Assembly: GCA_963691705.1 (NCBI GenBank)
Contig: OY829539.1
Location: forward strand, 21,374,407 to 21,438,406
Length of the DNA stretch: 64,000 nt
Reading direction: 5' to 3'
From: Viola odorata
Lineage: Eukaryota > Streptophyta > Magnoliopsida > Malpighiales > Violaceae
Positions 45,752 through 58,470 of this stretch are shown here, in pieces. Position numbers and translations under genes: made by a program. Below the pieces are notes generated by a model. That model saw only the letters and a list, made by a program, of their open reading frames with translations. It searched no databases and was not told the DNA's origin. Every line of letters begins with the position of its first letter. Position 1 is the stretch's first letter.

Positions 45752-48700
45752 ATGTTCCAGAATTTCAAGACCGGACAACCCGCACCTGTCAAGGCCTGCC
45801 AAATATGCAATTTTGTGGATCATCCCACTGATGCATGCCTCCATATTCTGGATGAAATACAAGTGAATGCTGCTGGCCAATTTATTCCAGTCCCTTACGG
45901 CCAAAATTACAACCAAGGCTGGAAACAGCAAAATCCAGGATGGGTTCCAAACCCTCAGCTTTCGGGACGTAGCCATCAACAACACCAGAACCCCTATGGA
46001 AATCCCCCTCCTAACATGCCAAATTTCAGACCTCGACCCACATACCATCAGAATCATAATCAACATCATCCTCCTCAGGACCAGACTTTTGTCCAGACCC
46101 CGACTGCTGAAGTGCCTAAGAATCCCGAGCAGCAGAAAGAAATAGATGAGCTTAAGAGGCAAATGAGTGCCATGACTGCCAAAATGAAAGAGTTAACAAA
46201 TCATGGCAGATTACCACCTCAGATCGAAATGAATTCGAAGCACAATGTCTGTGCAGTAACTTTGCGTAGTGGAACGACCTTGAAACCACCTGAGCTTCCA
46301 GCCCAAGATGTTGAAAATCCTCTAGAGGCCAAGATCTAGCCTAAACCTAGGACGAAGCTCCCTAGATTCGTAGAGGTCAAGGAGGACAGAATCCGCTCTC
46401 CTAGAGGATCACCACGGAATGACCCCAACCCACCAGAATTTACCCAAGAGTACATTCATAAGATTCTCGAGCCCCCGTTCCCTCACAGATTGGTCAAGGC
46501 CAAGAAAGACAAGGAGGATCGCGACATCTTTGAAATGTTCAGTAAAGTGGTTGTTAACATACCTCTTCTCTAGGCAGTGAGGAATGTCCCTCACTATGCC
46601 AAATTCCTGAAGCAATTATGCACGAACAAGAAAAAGTTCGCCGAAGTTAACAAGATCAGCGTAGGGGCCAATGCTTCTGCACATATCCAGCGTCGGATCC
46701 CTCCGAAATGCAAAGACTAAGGCATGTTCATTATCCCGTGTCAAATTGGCACAACCGATATTAGCAAGGCCATGTGTGATCTAGGAGCAGGAATTAATGT
46801 CATGCCCTTGATCATATACCACAGTCTAGGCCTCGAGCCTCTCATGCCTACAAACCTTGCCATCCAGCTCACTGATCGTTCTATTATCTACCCTGAGGGG
46901 ATCATCAAGGATGTCTTAGTGCAAGTGGGAGAATTCTTGTTCCCCGCGGATTTCTATGTGATTGCAATGGAGAATGAAGACTCCACCAAGTCTACAGATG
47001 TTCTTCTAGGCCGCCCATTTCTGGCCACAGCCCGAGCAAAGATTGATGTTCATGATGTCACCATCTCTCTCGAATTTGATGGAGAGATCATCAAATTCAA
47101 TATGCTAGAAGCCATGCGATACCTCTCTGAATTCTCTAGTGTGAATTATATTGATGTTGTTGACCCCATTATAGGGGAGATTGATGAAATATATTCTACT
47201 GACCCCTTGCAGTCTGCCCTTGATAGGAGTCTGACACCCGCTCTTCTAGATGTCGTGGCCTCGACTCTTCCTATTCCACCTGAATTGCACTCTGTCGTCG
47301 CTGCTCTAGAAGAATGCGCTGTTACTCAGCATGAGTCTCCGAAGCAGTCTCCTGAATGTTTGGACCATGTTAAGTTATTTCCCTCTATTGATCAGGCTCC
47401 AGCCCTCGATCTAAAGCCATTGCCTTCCCATTTGAAGTATGCTTATCTAGGCCTCGATAACTCTTTGCCTATCATTATCTCCAACAAGTTCAAAAACCCT
47501 GAGGAATCCGAGCTGGTTTCCTTACTGAAGAACTTCAGACAAGCCATAGGATGGACCATTGCGGACATCAAGGGCTTGTCCCCAGCGTTATGCACTCATC
47601 ACATCCACCTAGAAGATGCGAGCAAGACCATCCGCCAGCCCCAGCGTCGACTAAATCCACCAATGATGGAAGTGGTAAAGAAAGAGATTCTCAAGTTGCT
47701 AAATGCAGGAGTTATCTACCCCCTCTCAGATAGTCCATGGGTCAGCCCTATCCAGGTCGTGCCCAAGAAAACAGGCATAACCATCACCACCGATCAAGAT
47801 GGCGAATCCATTCCTACTAGGATCCAGAATGGGTGGAGACTGTGTATTGACTACCGCCGATTGAATGCCGCTACTAGGAAAGATCATTTTCCCCTGCCCT
47901 TCATCGATCAGATGCTAGAACGTCTCACCGGAAAGACCCATTATTGTTGTCTAGACGGTTACTCTTGTTTCCATCAAATCCCAGTTGCTCCTGAAGACCA
48001 GGAAAAGACCACCTTTACCTGCCCTTTCGAGACCTTCGCGTATAGACGCATGCCCTTCGGCCTGTGTAACGCCCCTGCCACTTTTCAACGTTGCATGGTC
48101 AGCATTTTCTCTGAACTGGTTGAGGATGGAATCGAGGTCTTCATGGATAACTTCACTGTCTATGGGAATTCTTTTGAGGAATGCATGAACAATCTGAAGA
48201 GGTGCCTAGAGCGTTGCATAGAGACAAACCTTGTTCTGAATTTTAAAAACTGTCACTTCATGGTGGATCGAGCCGTGTTACTTGGTCATGTTATCTCGGC
48301 CAAGGGAATTGAGGTTGACAAAGCTAAGATCGAAGTGATAGAATCCTTGCCCTACCCCTCCTGTGTCCGAGATGTGCGGTCTTTTCTAGGCCACGCCGGT
48401 TTCTACTGACGGTTTATTAAGGATTTTTCAAAGATTGCTCAACCAATGTGTCACTTGCTCCAGAAAGATGTGCCCTTTGATTTCAATGAGACCTGCAAAG
48501 CCGCTTTTGAACTTCTCAAGAACAGACTTATCTTGGCCACAATTATTCGTGCCCCCAATTGGACATTACCTTTCGAGGTCATGTGTGATGCCAGTAATCA
48601 GGCCCTGGGTGCCGTTTTGGGTCAGAAGAAGGATAAAGAGACCCATGTCATCTACTATGATTCCAAGCTACTAGACCCGGCCCAGCAGAACTACACAACC

Positions 48701-50308
48701 ACAGAGAAAGAACTCCTGGCCGTAGTCTATGCCCTTGACAAATTCAGGCAATATCTCCTAGGCACTCAGGTCCTCATCTACTCGGACCATTCTGCCCTTC
48801 GGTGTTTGTTGACCAAAGTTGATGCCAAACCATGACTTATTCATTGGATCCTGCTCCTGCAAGAATTTGATATCGCTATCAAAGATAAGGCAGGAAGAGA
48901 GAATCTTGTGGCGGACCACTTGAGCAGACTTCCAGCCCAGGAAGACAATTCGCTTGAGCCAATCCGATATACTTTTCCATACGAGCAATTATGTCTAGCC
49001 CAGGCTGTTTATTCCCCATGGTTTTCTGATATTGCAAACTTTTGTGCTACTGGCACTTACCCAGCCGATGCCTCCCCTTCTGAATGCAACAAAATCAGAA
49101 GGCAAGCCAAATACTACATTTGGGACAGCCCCTACTTGTGGAAGCACTGTTCGGATCAGATAATTCGTAGATGTGTAACCATGGATGAGGTGCCCTTGAT
49201 CCTTAGATTCTGCCATTCAGAAGGAGGACATTTCACGGCCAAGAAAACCGCCCTGAAGGTCCTGGAAGCTGGTCTGTACTGGCCCACCATTTTCAAGGAT
49301 AGTTACATGTATTGCGCTTCGTGCCCCCGATGTCAGGTCACTGGAAATATCGGGGCCAGGAATCAGATGCCCTTGACAAACATTATCACCTGTGAGATTT
49401 TCGATATCTGGGGTATAGATTTCATGGGCTCCTTTCCCAATTCCTTTGACAACATCTACATCCTTCTGGCCGTCGATTATGTTTCCAAATGGGTTGAGGC
49501 CAAGGCCACTCGGACGGATGACTCTAAGGTGGTCGTGAATTTTCTCCGCACCAATATCTTCAACCGGTTTGGTACACCTAGAGCACTCATCAGCGATAGG
49601 GGTACCCATTTCTGCAACCGTATCGTGGCCTCGCTCTTGACAAAGTATGGAGTCCACCATAGAACATCCACTGCCTATCACCCTCAGACTAATGGCCAAG
49701 TCGAGGTCTCGAATCGTGAGATTAAGTCCATTCTTGAGAAGACCGTTAACCAGTCCCGTAAAGATTGGAGCCTGAAATTGGATGATGCACTCTAGGCCTA
49801 TCGTACAACTTTCAAGATCCCAATCGGAATGACTCTCTATAGACTTGTCTATGGAAAGTCGTGCCATCTTCCAGTGGAGATAGAGCACAAGGCTTTTTGG
49901 GCCATCAGGAAAGTGAATATAGATCTAGGCCTCGCCAATCAACACAGGTGTTTGCAAATCCAAGAGCTAGAAGAATTGAGGGACGATGCTTATGAGAATG
50001 CCATGCTCTACAAGGGCAAGACAAAAGCTTACCATGACAAGCATCTTCGTCCCAAAACCTTTTCAATCGGACAACAAGTCTTATTATACAACTCACGCCT
50101 ACGACTCTTTGCCGGAAAGCTGAAGTCTAAATGGTCAGGACCTTTCGTGGTCACGACAGTTTACAACCATGGGGCGGTCGAGATTCAGAACCCAATCACA
50201 GGAATCATCTTCAATGTCAATGGCCAGAGACTAAAACCCTTTTATGAAGGATTCCAGCCCTCGATAGTTGAGGAGGCCATAGTGGATGTCCCATCTATCC
50301 AAACCTAG
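45752..50308 (+). pseudogene. Athila gag C-terminus and pol (PR, RT, RH, INT)
   Basis: One continuous frame broken by only six stops (46337 TAG, 46571 TAG, 46718 TAA, 48407 TGA, 48833 TGA, 49793 TAG). Order: zinc-knuckle region, Gln/Asn/Pro-rich linker, protease (CDLGAGINVMP, the Athila-type DLGA, and LLGRPFLATA), RT (LCIDYRRLNAATRKDHFPLPFID, MPFGLCNAPATFQRCM, and FMDN in place of FMDD), RNase H (CDASNQALGAVLGQ, YSDHSAL), integrase (HSEGGHF..CPRC zinc site; catalytic [15 protein letters not shown], and the E in [12 protein letters not shown]) and the C-terminal domain. The second Asp of the RT active site is Asn, a G-to-A change. The element cannot be autonomous. Confidence 0.92.
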
Positions 50309-50880
50309 AATGACACTGCACGTCAAGGTCCCGACGAGTAAACAGACCACACTGGAGGCATTTGATATGCCGTCCACGTCCTTTCTCTCTCCCTTATCTT
50401 CTCTACATCTTTTCAGACTCTCTGATTTTTATTTGATTTTATTTCCATATTTTATTCCTTGTTTATATCCCTGACCTTTCCCTTTCCCATATGATTTTAT
50501 TCCTTTTAATTGGTAATCATTTACCTTTATTCTCTCTTTTTGTCCATATCTTAATTAACCAACAGCCTTTTTGAAATTTGAAAGTTGTTCTCCTTTTTAG
50601 GTGGTTGAGATACGCGTGGGCCGTCGTGCTCCAAGCCCAAGGTGCCACGTGGCCTGGCAGAAAGCAGAAAAGCAGCCCTAATTAAATGAAAAGCTGCGCC
50701 ATTAAATGCCAGCTGCGGCTACAACTCTCTCTCCCACGCTCCTACTTCGTCTTCACTCACATCACTTTCAAACACATCACTCTCATCTCTCTCTTTCACC
50801 AAATACGCAACCCTCTCTTCTCTTCACTCCCATCTCTATCTCCATTACCACTGCCTCTCTTCTTCTTCCACTCACCATCA
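50309..50880 (+). other. Spacer between pol and the third ORF of the Athila element
   Basis: About 570 bp of T- and C-rich DNA without a supported ORF. It ends with a CT-rich stretch before the ATG at 50881. In Athila elements this interval may hold the splice acceptor or promoter for the third ORF. Confidence 0.5.
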
Positions 50881-52608
50881 ATGGCACCAAAAACCAAAAG
50901 ACCCATTCGCAAGAACATTTCTGGACCCAGGGTCATCCACTGCCAAGTCCACAGCCAAATCTAAGCCTAAAAAACCCTCTCCATCCACCAGACAACTCCC
51001 CTTGACGCAGCTATCGACCGATTTCTAGCCCCTGAGCTTGCCCTAACTATTGAGGAAGTCCTCAAGGACATCCTGGTATCAGATGAAGAAGCCGAGGCCA
51101 TGGAGGAGCAGACTGAGCCCGTCCATGACCAAGAGCAAGAAGATCTCGAGGCCATGGAGGAGGGCACTGGAGAGAGTGGAGAGGCCGAAGGCAACGAAGT
51201 CGACGAGGAAGAAGAAGATCTCGAGGCCCAGAAAGCTGCGGAGGAGGAAGAGAAGAAGCAAAAAGCAGCCGCTGCAAAGTCGGCGGCCAAAAAAGGAAAG
51301 TCCAGGGCTCCGACCAAAGCGGAGCAGCCAGCTGTGGTTGAAACACCAGTGGGCCAGAAGAGGAAAATTTCATCCTCCAGCGCAGGCAAGCCCTCAGCCT
51401 CCAAGAAGCCTCGAGCTCCCGAAACGGACGATGATGTCGAGGTCGAGACTCCAGTACCCTCCTCTGCCCCCAAATCCAACTCCCAGTAGGTGACTTCTGA
51501 CCTTTCCTCACCTCATGAATGGATAGTGTTTAATGATAAGTCGTCCCTAGATAAGTTAAATATGCTGAATTCCAAGGGCGTTAGCTCCTGTGCGCGCCTG
51601 GATTTTGATTTTCTTGCCAAAATGGGTATTGAGTCTAAGGTCAGGGAGTATGTGGCCAATATTGGTTGGGAATCTCTGTTCTATCTGGAACACCCAACCT
51701 TTATTGAGCTTTCCCTTGAGTTCTTCACCACGTTCTGGGTGGATGGCACTTTTAGGCCCAAGGGCAAGGTTGGTCCGAACTCTTCTACCCCTGGTCTCAT
51801 AAATTTTAGGTTAGCTAACAAGTGGGAACATCTAACCCTTAGGAAATTCAATTGCTGGTTAGGATTTGTCACGGATGCTGAATTGAATACTCCTCTGTAC
51901 AAAAATGCTTTGACTGTTATACCTTCTATTTTTTATGCTAATGTTGCTTTCCGTGAGCTCACTAATAGGCCTGATGCTAAGTATGACCCTAAGGGTAGTA
52001 AAGCCCATGAAATCATTGATCCTGCCTTCTGTATCTTGCACAGATATCTGGCTCTTACCTTTTCGGCACGATTTGGTTCCTCAGGATAGATATCTGTGCA
52101 GGAGCTTTTCTTTTTATAGTGCATGAAACACAAACGTAGGGTTAATCTTGGTTTTTGGGTAGCTTCGGGTGTTGTGCATGTGCTGAATGGTAACCGTGGA
52201 CATATTTTTGGGTCGCTTATCTCTTTGCTTGCTGTGAAAATGCGGGAAATTAACCTATATGCTAGTAATCTTTCTGAGCCCCTGGCATTCAAGGACTTGG
52301 ATATCCGAACCTTGGATGTCATGGGCCATTTATGTATCTCACGAGGTGTGGTGAGTTTCTATCCAGGTTGTGCCCCCGCAACAGAGAAGGTTTTCGGGAT
52401 CAAGAATGGTGGAAGCTTTGACTATCCAGACCTCTCGGATCCTCATTCCACTTCGATCCCTGAAGCCCAGAATGCATCAACATCAACCCAGCCCCCGATT
52501 CCCATCCTTGTCTACGATCCCACTCAGACGCGACTCCTCCAGGCCATTCTACGGGAACTTCAGGCTTTGAAGGCTGAAGTTGCGCGGTGCAATCTGCCAC
52601 CCCAGTGA
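50881..52608 (+). pseudogene. ATHILA ORF-1-type third ORF
   Basis: ATG at 50881 opens a basic N-terminus (MAPKTKRPIRKN) that goes out of frame after about 15-20 codons. From 51100 to 52608 one frame continues with stops at 51487 (TAG), 52087 (TAG) and 52117 (TAG). It has an acidic/Lys-Ala-rich linker (51100-51480), then the conserved region with CARLDF, FYLEHPTFIELSLEFFTTFW, LRKFNCWLGF and FRELTN, and a C-terminal coiled LRELQALKAEV. The position after pol is that of the 'env-like' ORF in some Athila elements. No signal peptide or membrane segment is seen here, so an envelope function is not supported. Confidence 0.75.
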
Positions 52609-54354
52609 CCCCTCCCCCGAACAATTCCATTTTTCTAGCCCCCGGAACGGGCACTGAATAGTTTTAATGCTTTCTTTTCTTTTGGTTGTACTGTACCTAT
52701 TTTTCCTTGAACTACTTTCTTATACTCTTCCCGCATTGAGGACAATGCGCTGCCTAAGTGTGGGGAGGGATTTGTTTATATGCTTTGCCTGCATGATTGC
52801 ATGTTTATTTTCACGTTTGTTGCATGATTGAATATTTTTCGGATTTTTCAAAAGAAGATTTTTTCGGATTTTTTTTTAGCCTTGCTAGGAAATTTTCCCA
52901 CTGCCAGTTTTCAAACCCTCATTTTTGGCATGCATTTTTAACTTCTGATGCATAGAAAAAAACATGGCACTCATCGCATCTGCACCTGAACATGCATTTT
53001 CAGACTTGCTAGCCCTTATATCCAATCTTGCCCTAGACACCAGTAGTCACAGTTTGTACCCGTGAGCATTTTTGAGCTTCATGCCCTTTATTCTTGAGTG
53101 AAAATGCTTAGCTAGGCACAGTCTACGTTTGCATAATATCCCTGGGTATAGCCACTGTTAGACATGGGAAATCTTAGATATGACGGAAAACTTCGCATCA
53201 ATGTCTTTTTCTTTCTTTTCTCCCCCTCATTTCTCTTCTCTTTTCGTGCCCCCAACATTCCCCTTCTTTTCATATTCTTTCCTGACCATTTGTATTTCCT
53301 TGATCTTTTTCCTTGGCAGGTGAGGTAGCAATTATTGAGGGTAACGTCGAGGGCTAGACATCTAAAGAATGCGCAGACAAGTTCAAGTGTGGGGAAGCAG
53401 ACGAAAGCAAAAAGACTTCAAAGCAGAAAACAGAAAGCAGAAATCTAGGGCAAGAAAAGCCAAAGCTCGAAAGAGTTTCGAGCCCTAGATTATTCAAGCA
53501 ATTCGAGCCCCAGAAGCGTTCAAGTGTGGGGAAATCGAAGAAGTCACTATCGATGCTGGAAGCAGCTATAGGGCAAGAGCATAACAAAAAAAAAAAATTA
53601 TATCAGAAGTCTCATGCCCCGGAAGATTTAGAGTTTCAACTGGTTCGTACCCCTTCAGTTTCTTCTAAAAAAAAAAAAATAACACTTAAATTTCAAAATA
53701 AAAGAAGAAGGGTACTAAACTTCCAAGAAAAGCATCCGCATCCGAAGCCTCAACAAGAACGTTCTCCAGCCCTCGAAAGAAGACCTCTGTCTAGCCCCAG
53801 AAGCATCTCGTGCCCTCGATAAAAGCCGCCTTGCCGCTTCGCCTTTTTCCTATGCCAAGGAATCCACCCAGGCTTTATCTGGTTCTTTCTCTTCTTTCCT
53901 TCTTTTCTCTCCCTACTTCTCTCCTAATCATCTCTCATCTCTCTTCCACATTTCTAGCTCATTGCACCCTTTTCTTTCTCTTTGCTGATGCGTTATTTTT
54001 CTGATCGTTGATTGCCCATGCTTGTGTCCTACAGTACTCGGATTGACGTGCAAACTCTGTCTGTGTTGTGTTATTTTCATTCTTGAGTGATAGCCTAAAC
54101 ACTTATTTTATTCTGAGTATGAGTGCAAATACATATCTTTGTGAGGGCTGCTGGTGAATAGGCTGGGTCTGGGAAAGTCTGGTTGATAGGGTCGTTATTC
54201 TATCAGCCAGATGCAGGTGCTTTTCTAGGTCTGGATTTGTTCTGGTTGGGTATGGATTGTCGGACGTCATGTCTATTCTGTGTGTTGGGTGTTGATAATG
54301 TATGTTATTGAATGAGGTAGTTTCCCAATTTTGTTAATGCTCGAGGGTGAGCAT
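52609..54354 (+). other. 3' non-coding region of the Athila element
   Basis: About 1.75 kb with no convincing gene. It contains Athila-typical GAGGACAATGC..AAGTGTGGGGAGGG (52738-52770) and repeats of TTCAAGTGTGGGGA (53382, 53518). It ends where copy B kinase sequence begins; the 5' LTR sequence does not recur here. Confidence 0.7.
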
Positions 54355-55248
54355 AGGATCACTTCCCCTAAAATGGAGAAAAAAAATTGAATTCCTATAA
54401 GTCTAACTTATCCAGAATCAACAAAACACAATAAAGTTAGAAATCTTATTTTCCTAAATCATTTTCCCCCTAATTCCGCCAACTTAATTTAAAACGCGTT
54501 AAACTTTTTCAGCATTTGTTTAAATATAAGTTAGTTTTTTGAATTTTAGTTTGTGTAATTAAACTAATTATACCTTCATTCTTGCTACCTGACAGCTTAC
54601 AAACATCCTTTTGACTGAGAATTTAGATCCAAAGCTATCTGAGTTTGAGTTAGATGGATCCAGAATACATGACCAATGCCAAGCTAACATGTGCAAGTGA
54701 CATTTATAGTTTTGGAATTGTTGCACTTCAACTTTTGTCAGGGCAGAAAGTGTTTGAGTTGGATCTTGAAGCCAGGGAACAACTCACAAGAAAGGTAATT
54801 GTAATTAGCATTAGAAAAGAAAAATTGTATTGAAAAGAACACGAAAGTTGACATTATTTTCATTTTCTTACCAGGCAAGGGATGTCAACTTGGGAAAACG
54901 TCCATTGAAGGATTTAGTAGATCCTAAGCTAAAAGGGGATGTGAATGATGAGGATTTTAAGGCCATTTTGGAGATTGCAGTTCTTTCTATTGCAAGATCA
55001 AGCAATGGTCGTCCTGCGATTGGAGAGGTCTTTGATGTGATGCAGAAGGCTTTTAAGAACACAGTTCTTCAATCGGTTGGTTTATATGTTATACTAATTG
55101 GAACTTTCTTCTTCCTTTTTCTATTAACTATGCTAAGGTTGATGATGGCATTTTTGTTCTGGTTTTTTCTTGAATGCAGAGATCATATAATGAATTAAAC
55201 TGGGTCGGGTCGCCCACTTCGATGCCCATGGAAGGGATGCATGTCTAA
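54355..55248 (+). pseudogene. Kinase-like gene copy B, 3' fragment
   Basis: The fragment starts inside intron 2 (equivalent to about 32985), so exons 1 and 2 are missing. Exon 3 is 54596-54794, exon 4 is 54875-55075 (201 bp, not interrupted) and exon 5 is 55180-55248. Exon 3 lacks 50 bp relative to copy A, covering the activation segment from LAND to GTRGY, which shifts the frame. Exon 4 shows the intact junction CATTGAAGGATTTAGT and so defines the LTR insertion site of copy A. Exon 5 ends SPTSMPMEGMHV. Confidence 0.85.
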
Positions 55249-55783
55249 TGGTAAGAAGAAGAAAATTAAGTATTAACACCAAACAAAGTTCAAGTGGAAG
55301 CAAGTTGATTTTGTAGAACCCTAGAAAGAACGAGTGAATTTGATTTGTAGATGTACATGTCCAGTTTCTTTCGCGCTTTTTAAATTTACTAGGTAGTTTG
55401 GGCAAGTGCGTTGCACGTGCGACAATTTTTTATATGAAATTAAATTATTTAATTTAGATATTATTTATAAATTAATTTTGGTCAGTTGAAATAGATAATG
55501 TCACTATTTAAATATTGTTCTAAAATAATATAATCGAACATATAATTCATTAAGCATAATAATAATAATTATTAATTTATATTATAGCTTAATAGTATTT
55601 AAATATTGTTCTAAAATATTACAACGAACCATATAAATTGTTAAGCATACTAATAATAATTATTAATTATAAAGCATTTTTCTATAGTGTGGCGACTTCT
55701 GTTTTTTCTGTTACAGTGAGAATAATATTAGTATTTTTTTCTGCAATAAAATAACTTTAGTATCACTATTCCAAAAGAATTAC

Positions 55784-56135
55784 CTTGTCGTCAACTGATT
55801 CTTTGTATTTCTTGATGTCACAACCAATTAGTGTTTCTGTCTCGTCAAAAAGAACAATCGTTGCTTCATTCTCACCATCATTAACTTGTAACCTCAGCAT
55901 GTACCTGAAATTGTAAGTTGAGTCTTAGTCATCTTATTTTATGTTTAAAATAATTAAAATTTTAATTTGTTTGGAATTACCTTGGAATTGTCTCAACGCA
56001 ATTGTTACACCTGTCGCATGTTGCTTGACCCTCAGCCATGTCAAATACTTTTTTCCAGCACTTTTTACATGATTCATACCAAGGTTGTCTTTTATTGATG
56101 ACTTCGGTAATAGTTGTTGTTAGGACGTAGAAAGA
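55784..56135 (-). pseudogene. RPA-like gene of the Helitron, copy B
   Basis: Minus-strand exons 56135-55981 and 55904-55784 match copy A exons of identical length (155 and 121 bp) and encode the same four-Cys RPA C-terminal region. The Lys-rich last exon is removed by a deletion of about 520 bp (joining equivalents of 41563 and 42083). Confidence 0.65.
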
Positions 56136-56239
56136 CTGCAAAGTAATAATAAGAGTCAATGTCAGTTTTTTTCAGTTATGCTCATAACTAATTATTTTGC
56201 TTTATGGTTGCTACATGTTGTTTTGATGATGTAATTTTG

Positions 56240-56497
56240 TTAGCAATTTGTTCTACAGTTGCTTTGCTCGCATTTCTCAAAATGCTGGACCAATGATATC
56301 GAATCAAGATATCGTCGTTGCATATCTCGTGGCCCTCCAACAAAAGAGGCAGGAAGGATTAACCTTTTTCCCACTTCACTTCCTATAGTTTCTCCTGACA
56401 TGACACTATCAGCAATACCTAGGTACAATTCATATCGAATTTTTGCTTGCTGATGATGGAAGAAATCAAGTCTGGTAGTCTCCAATTTAATGTACAT
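56240..56497 (-). pseudogene. Helitron helicase-like N-terminal fragment, copy B
   Basis: Minus-strand frame with IGSEVGKRLILPASFVGGP and MQRRYLDSISLVQHF, the same fragment as at 42650-42895. It has 85 codons and lacks the catalytic Rep and helicase parts. Confidence 0.7.
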
Positions 56498-56561
56498 GTC
56501 TACAACATATTGTTAGAATAGTCTACCAGATAGTAAAAGTATCGATTGTATGAAAGCTCTA

Positions 56562-58240
56562 TGATGTGTTGTCGAGGCACATACAAATATAATAATAAAA
56601 ACCTGCTATCAAATGCACAATAAATTGTATATAGTGGCAGCAGGGTCGAACACAGGGACTAAGGGTAGATGCTGACTTTCGTGTGTGACTAGGGCAAACA
56701 GGCGAAAACAGTAACAAATGGGGGGTTTTGAGAGTGTTGATTAATCTAATATAAACTAAGAAAGTAATAACAAACAGTAATAAAATAAGTAAGAAATCAA
56801 TAGAGAGAGGGTCCTCGGTAGAAATCTATCTCCGGCTACATTTATGATCGGCCGGTCATCGGTGCAAGGATCTTCTACCCCTAGCTGGTAGACATGTTAT
56901 GGGGACTAGGTACGCTTAGGTCCCCTGCTTACCTTCGTAAGAGAAGTTACCCCATAGTACGTTATGGGATAACCTTGACAGTCCGCCGTCCTCCAAGGTA
57001 CGCTTATGGAGACAATACTCGGATACCCATGAAGAGAAGGTAAGACATGTTTAGGGTGAGACACCCAGTACGCTCGAGGCACTACCCTGATTACTTGTTT
57101 AACCCAGCTGAATGAGACCAGGAACCCGATTACTTCCAAACTGGTTGTCTACTTTACCCTGCAGCTTCGCGTTAGTTATAACAACAGAGATGACTTTAAT
57201 CGCCTAGGTCTAGTAGCTAGTTGGCCAGACTAGAAACAACCCTAGTAGATTTGACAAGAATTTGTTAAACAAATAAATACAAACTAGTGGTATATTAATT
57301 TCAATTCGATCTCATGGCTTTCCTAAGAAACCTTCGATGATTCCTATCACGAACAAGATATTTAGCTACTCATAAAAAGTAAAAAAAATAATTAAAATAA
57401 ATAGAAGAGAATGGGAAAAACTCCTGAATATTACCGGCCGGAGCAAAGCTCCGGTTTATTACAAAGCTGCTGGAAAAAGTATGGAAGAAGAGAGAGGCGG
57501 AAGAAGAAGAAGAGAGAAAAAGGGCGGAAGAGAGAGCCTCCTTAAAACCCTAATTATTTAAATATATATATTAAATAAGCCAGACTAGAAACAACCCTTG
57601 TAGATTTGACAAGAATTTGTTAAACAAATAAATACAAACCAGTGGTATATTAATTTCAATTCGACCTCATGGGTTTCCTAAGCAACCTTCGATGATTCCT
57701 ACCAAGAACAAGATGTTTAGCTACTCATAAAAAGTAAAACAAATAAATAAAATAAATAGAAGAGAATGGGAAAAACTCCTGAATATTACCTGCCGGAGCA
57801 AAGCTTCAGTTTATTACAAAGCTGGAAAAAGTATGGAAGAAGAGAGAGGCGGAAGAAGAAGAAGAGAGAAAAAGGGCGGAAGAGCTTAAAACCCTAATTA
57901 TTTAAATATATATATTAAATAAAACAAAATTCCTAAGTCTAATAGAACTAGGTTTTCCTTAATTATGCCTTTGCTGAGCTGGGAACACGGAGGGGAAGTC
58001 GGATTTATTAAATTTCCTTTTCCGCACTTTCCATTTTTTGCAGCTGGCCTGCGAGCGATGAGCAGCTCAGCCTAGACGCTGGAAACACTCCAAAATCCGG
58101 TGAATAATGCATCTTTCTGGAATTTCCTCTCCTAAAGCCTGAATCTGCAATAAGTAAAGAAATAGAGGCTAATCAGTAGCATCAAGATCCAAAAAGGGCT
58201 AGGAAAGGAAGAGAGAATGTGGACAAAATACATCATATCA
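56562..58240 (-). repeat. Solo Athila-type LTR inside the Helitron
   Basis: 1679 bp, TGATGTGTTGTCG...ATACATCATATCA, with target duplication CTCTA (56557-56561, 58241-58245) and no internal domain. Blocks such as acaatactcggat and gaggcactaccctgatta match the LTR at 19767-21124. An internal tandem duplication of period 355 bp (57224-57578, repeated from 57579 to about 57900) lengthens it. Confidence 0.85.
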
Positions 58241-58470
58241 CTCTAATTTGAAGCTTGTAACAATAGTACCCTCTACACGATACTTTTGATATTGTAGGTC
58301 TATGCACACCTAAGATTTATTATATTGTCTAGTATTAGTCACTCAGAATAATTTTAAACATTGAATCAAATTATTAATTAAATTATTAATTAATCACATA
58401 AAATATTTGACACCATCAAATCAAACATTGAATCAAATTATTAATTTTAAAATATTAAATAATCACATAC

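Larger units (their letters stand above)
43108..54354 (+). mobile_element. Athila-type Ty3/gypsy element lacking its 3' LTR
   Basis: The 5' LTR (43108-44703), PBS, gag, pol, ATHILA-type third ORF and a long 3' non-coding region are in the canonical Athila order. No second copy of the LTR is present before the sequence switches at 54355 to kinase intron DNA of copy B. A deletion therefore removed the 3' LTR. The reading frames carry about eleven stops and at least two frame changes. All pol domains remain recognisable. Confidence 0.9.

Noticed and set aside
50967..51511. Minus-strand Ser/Leu-rich frames of 149-170 codons
   Set aside because: Shadows of the acidic/Lys-rich linker of the ATHILA-type ORF.
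50881..52608. Envelope-like gene after pol
   Set aside because: Position fits, but no signal peptide or transmembrane segment is visible.
52609..54354. 3' LTR of the Athila element
   Set aside because: No stretch of 43108-44703 recurs here on either strand. The only other copy is the inverted fragment at 62705-63038.
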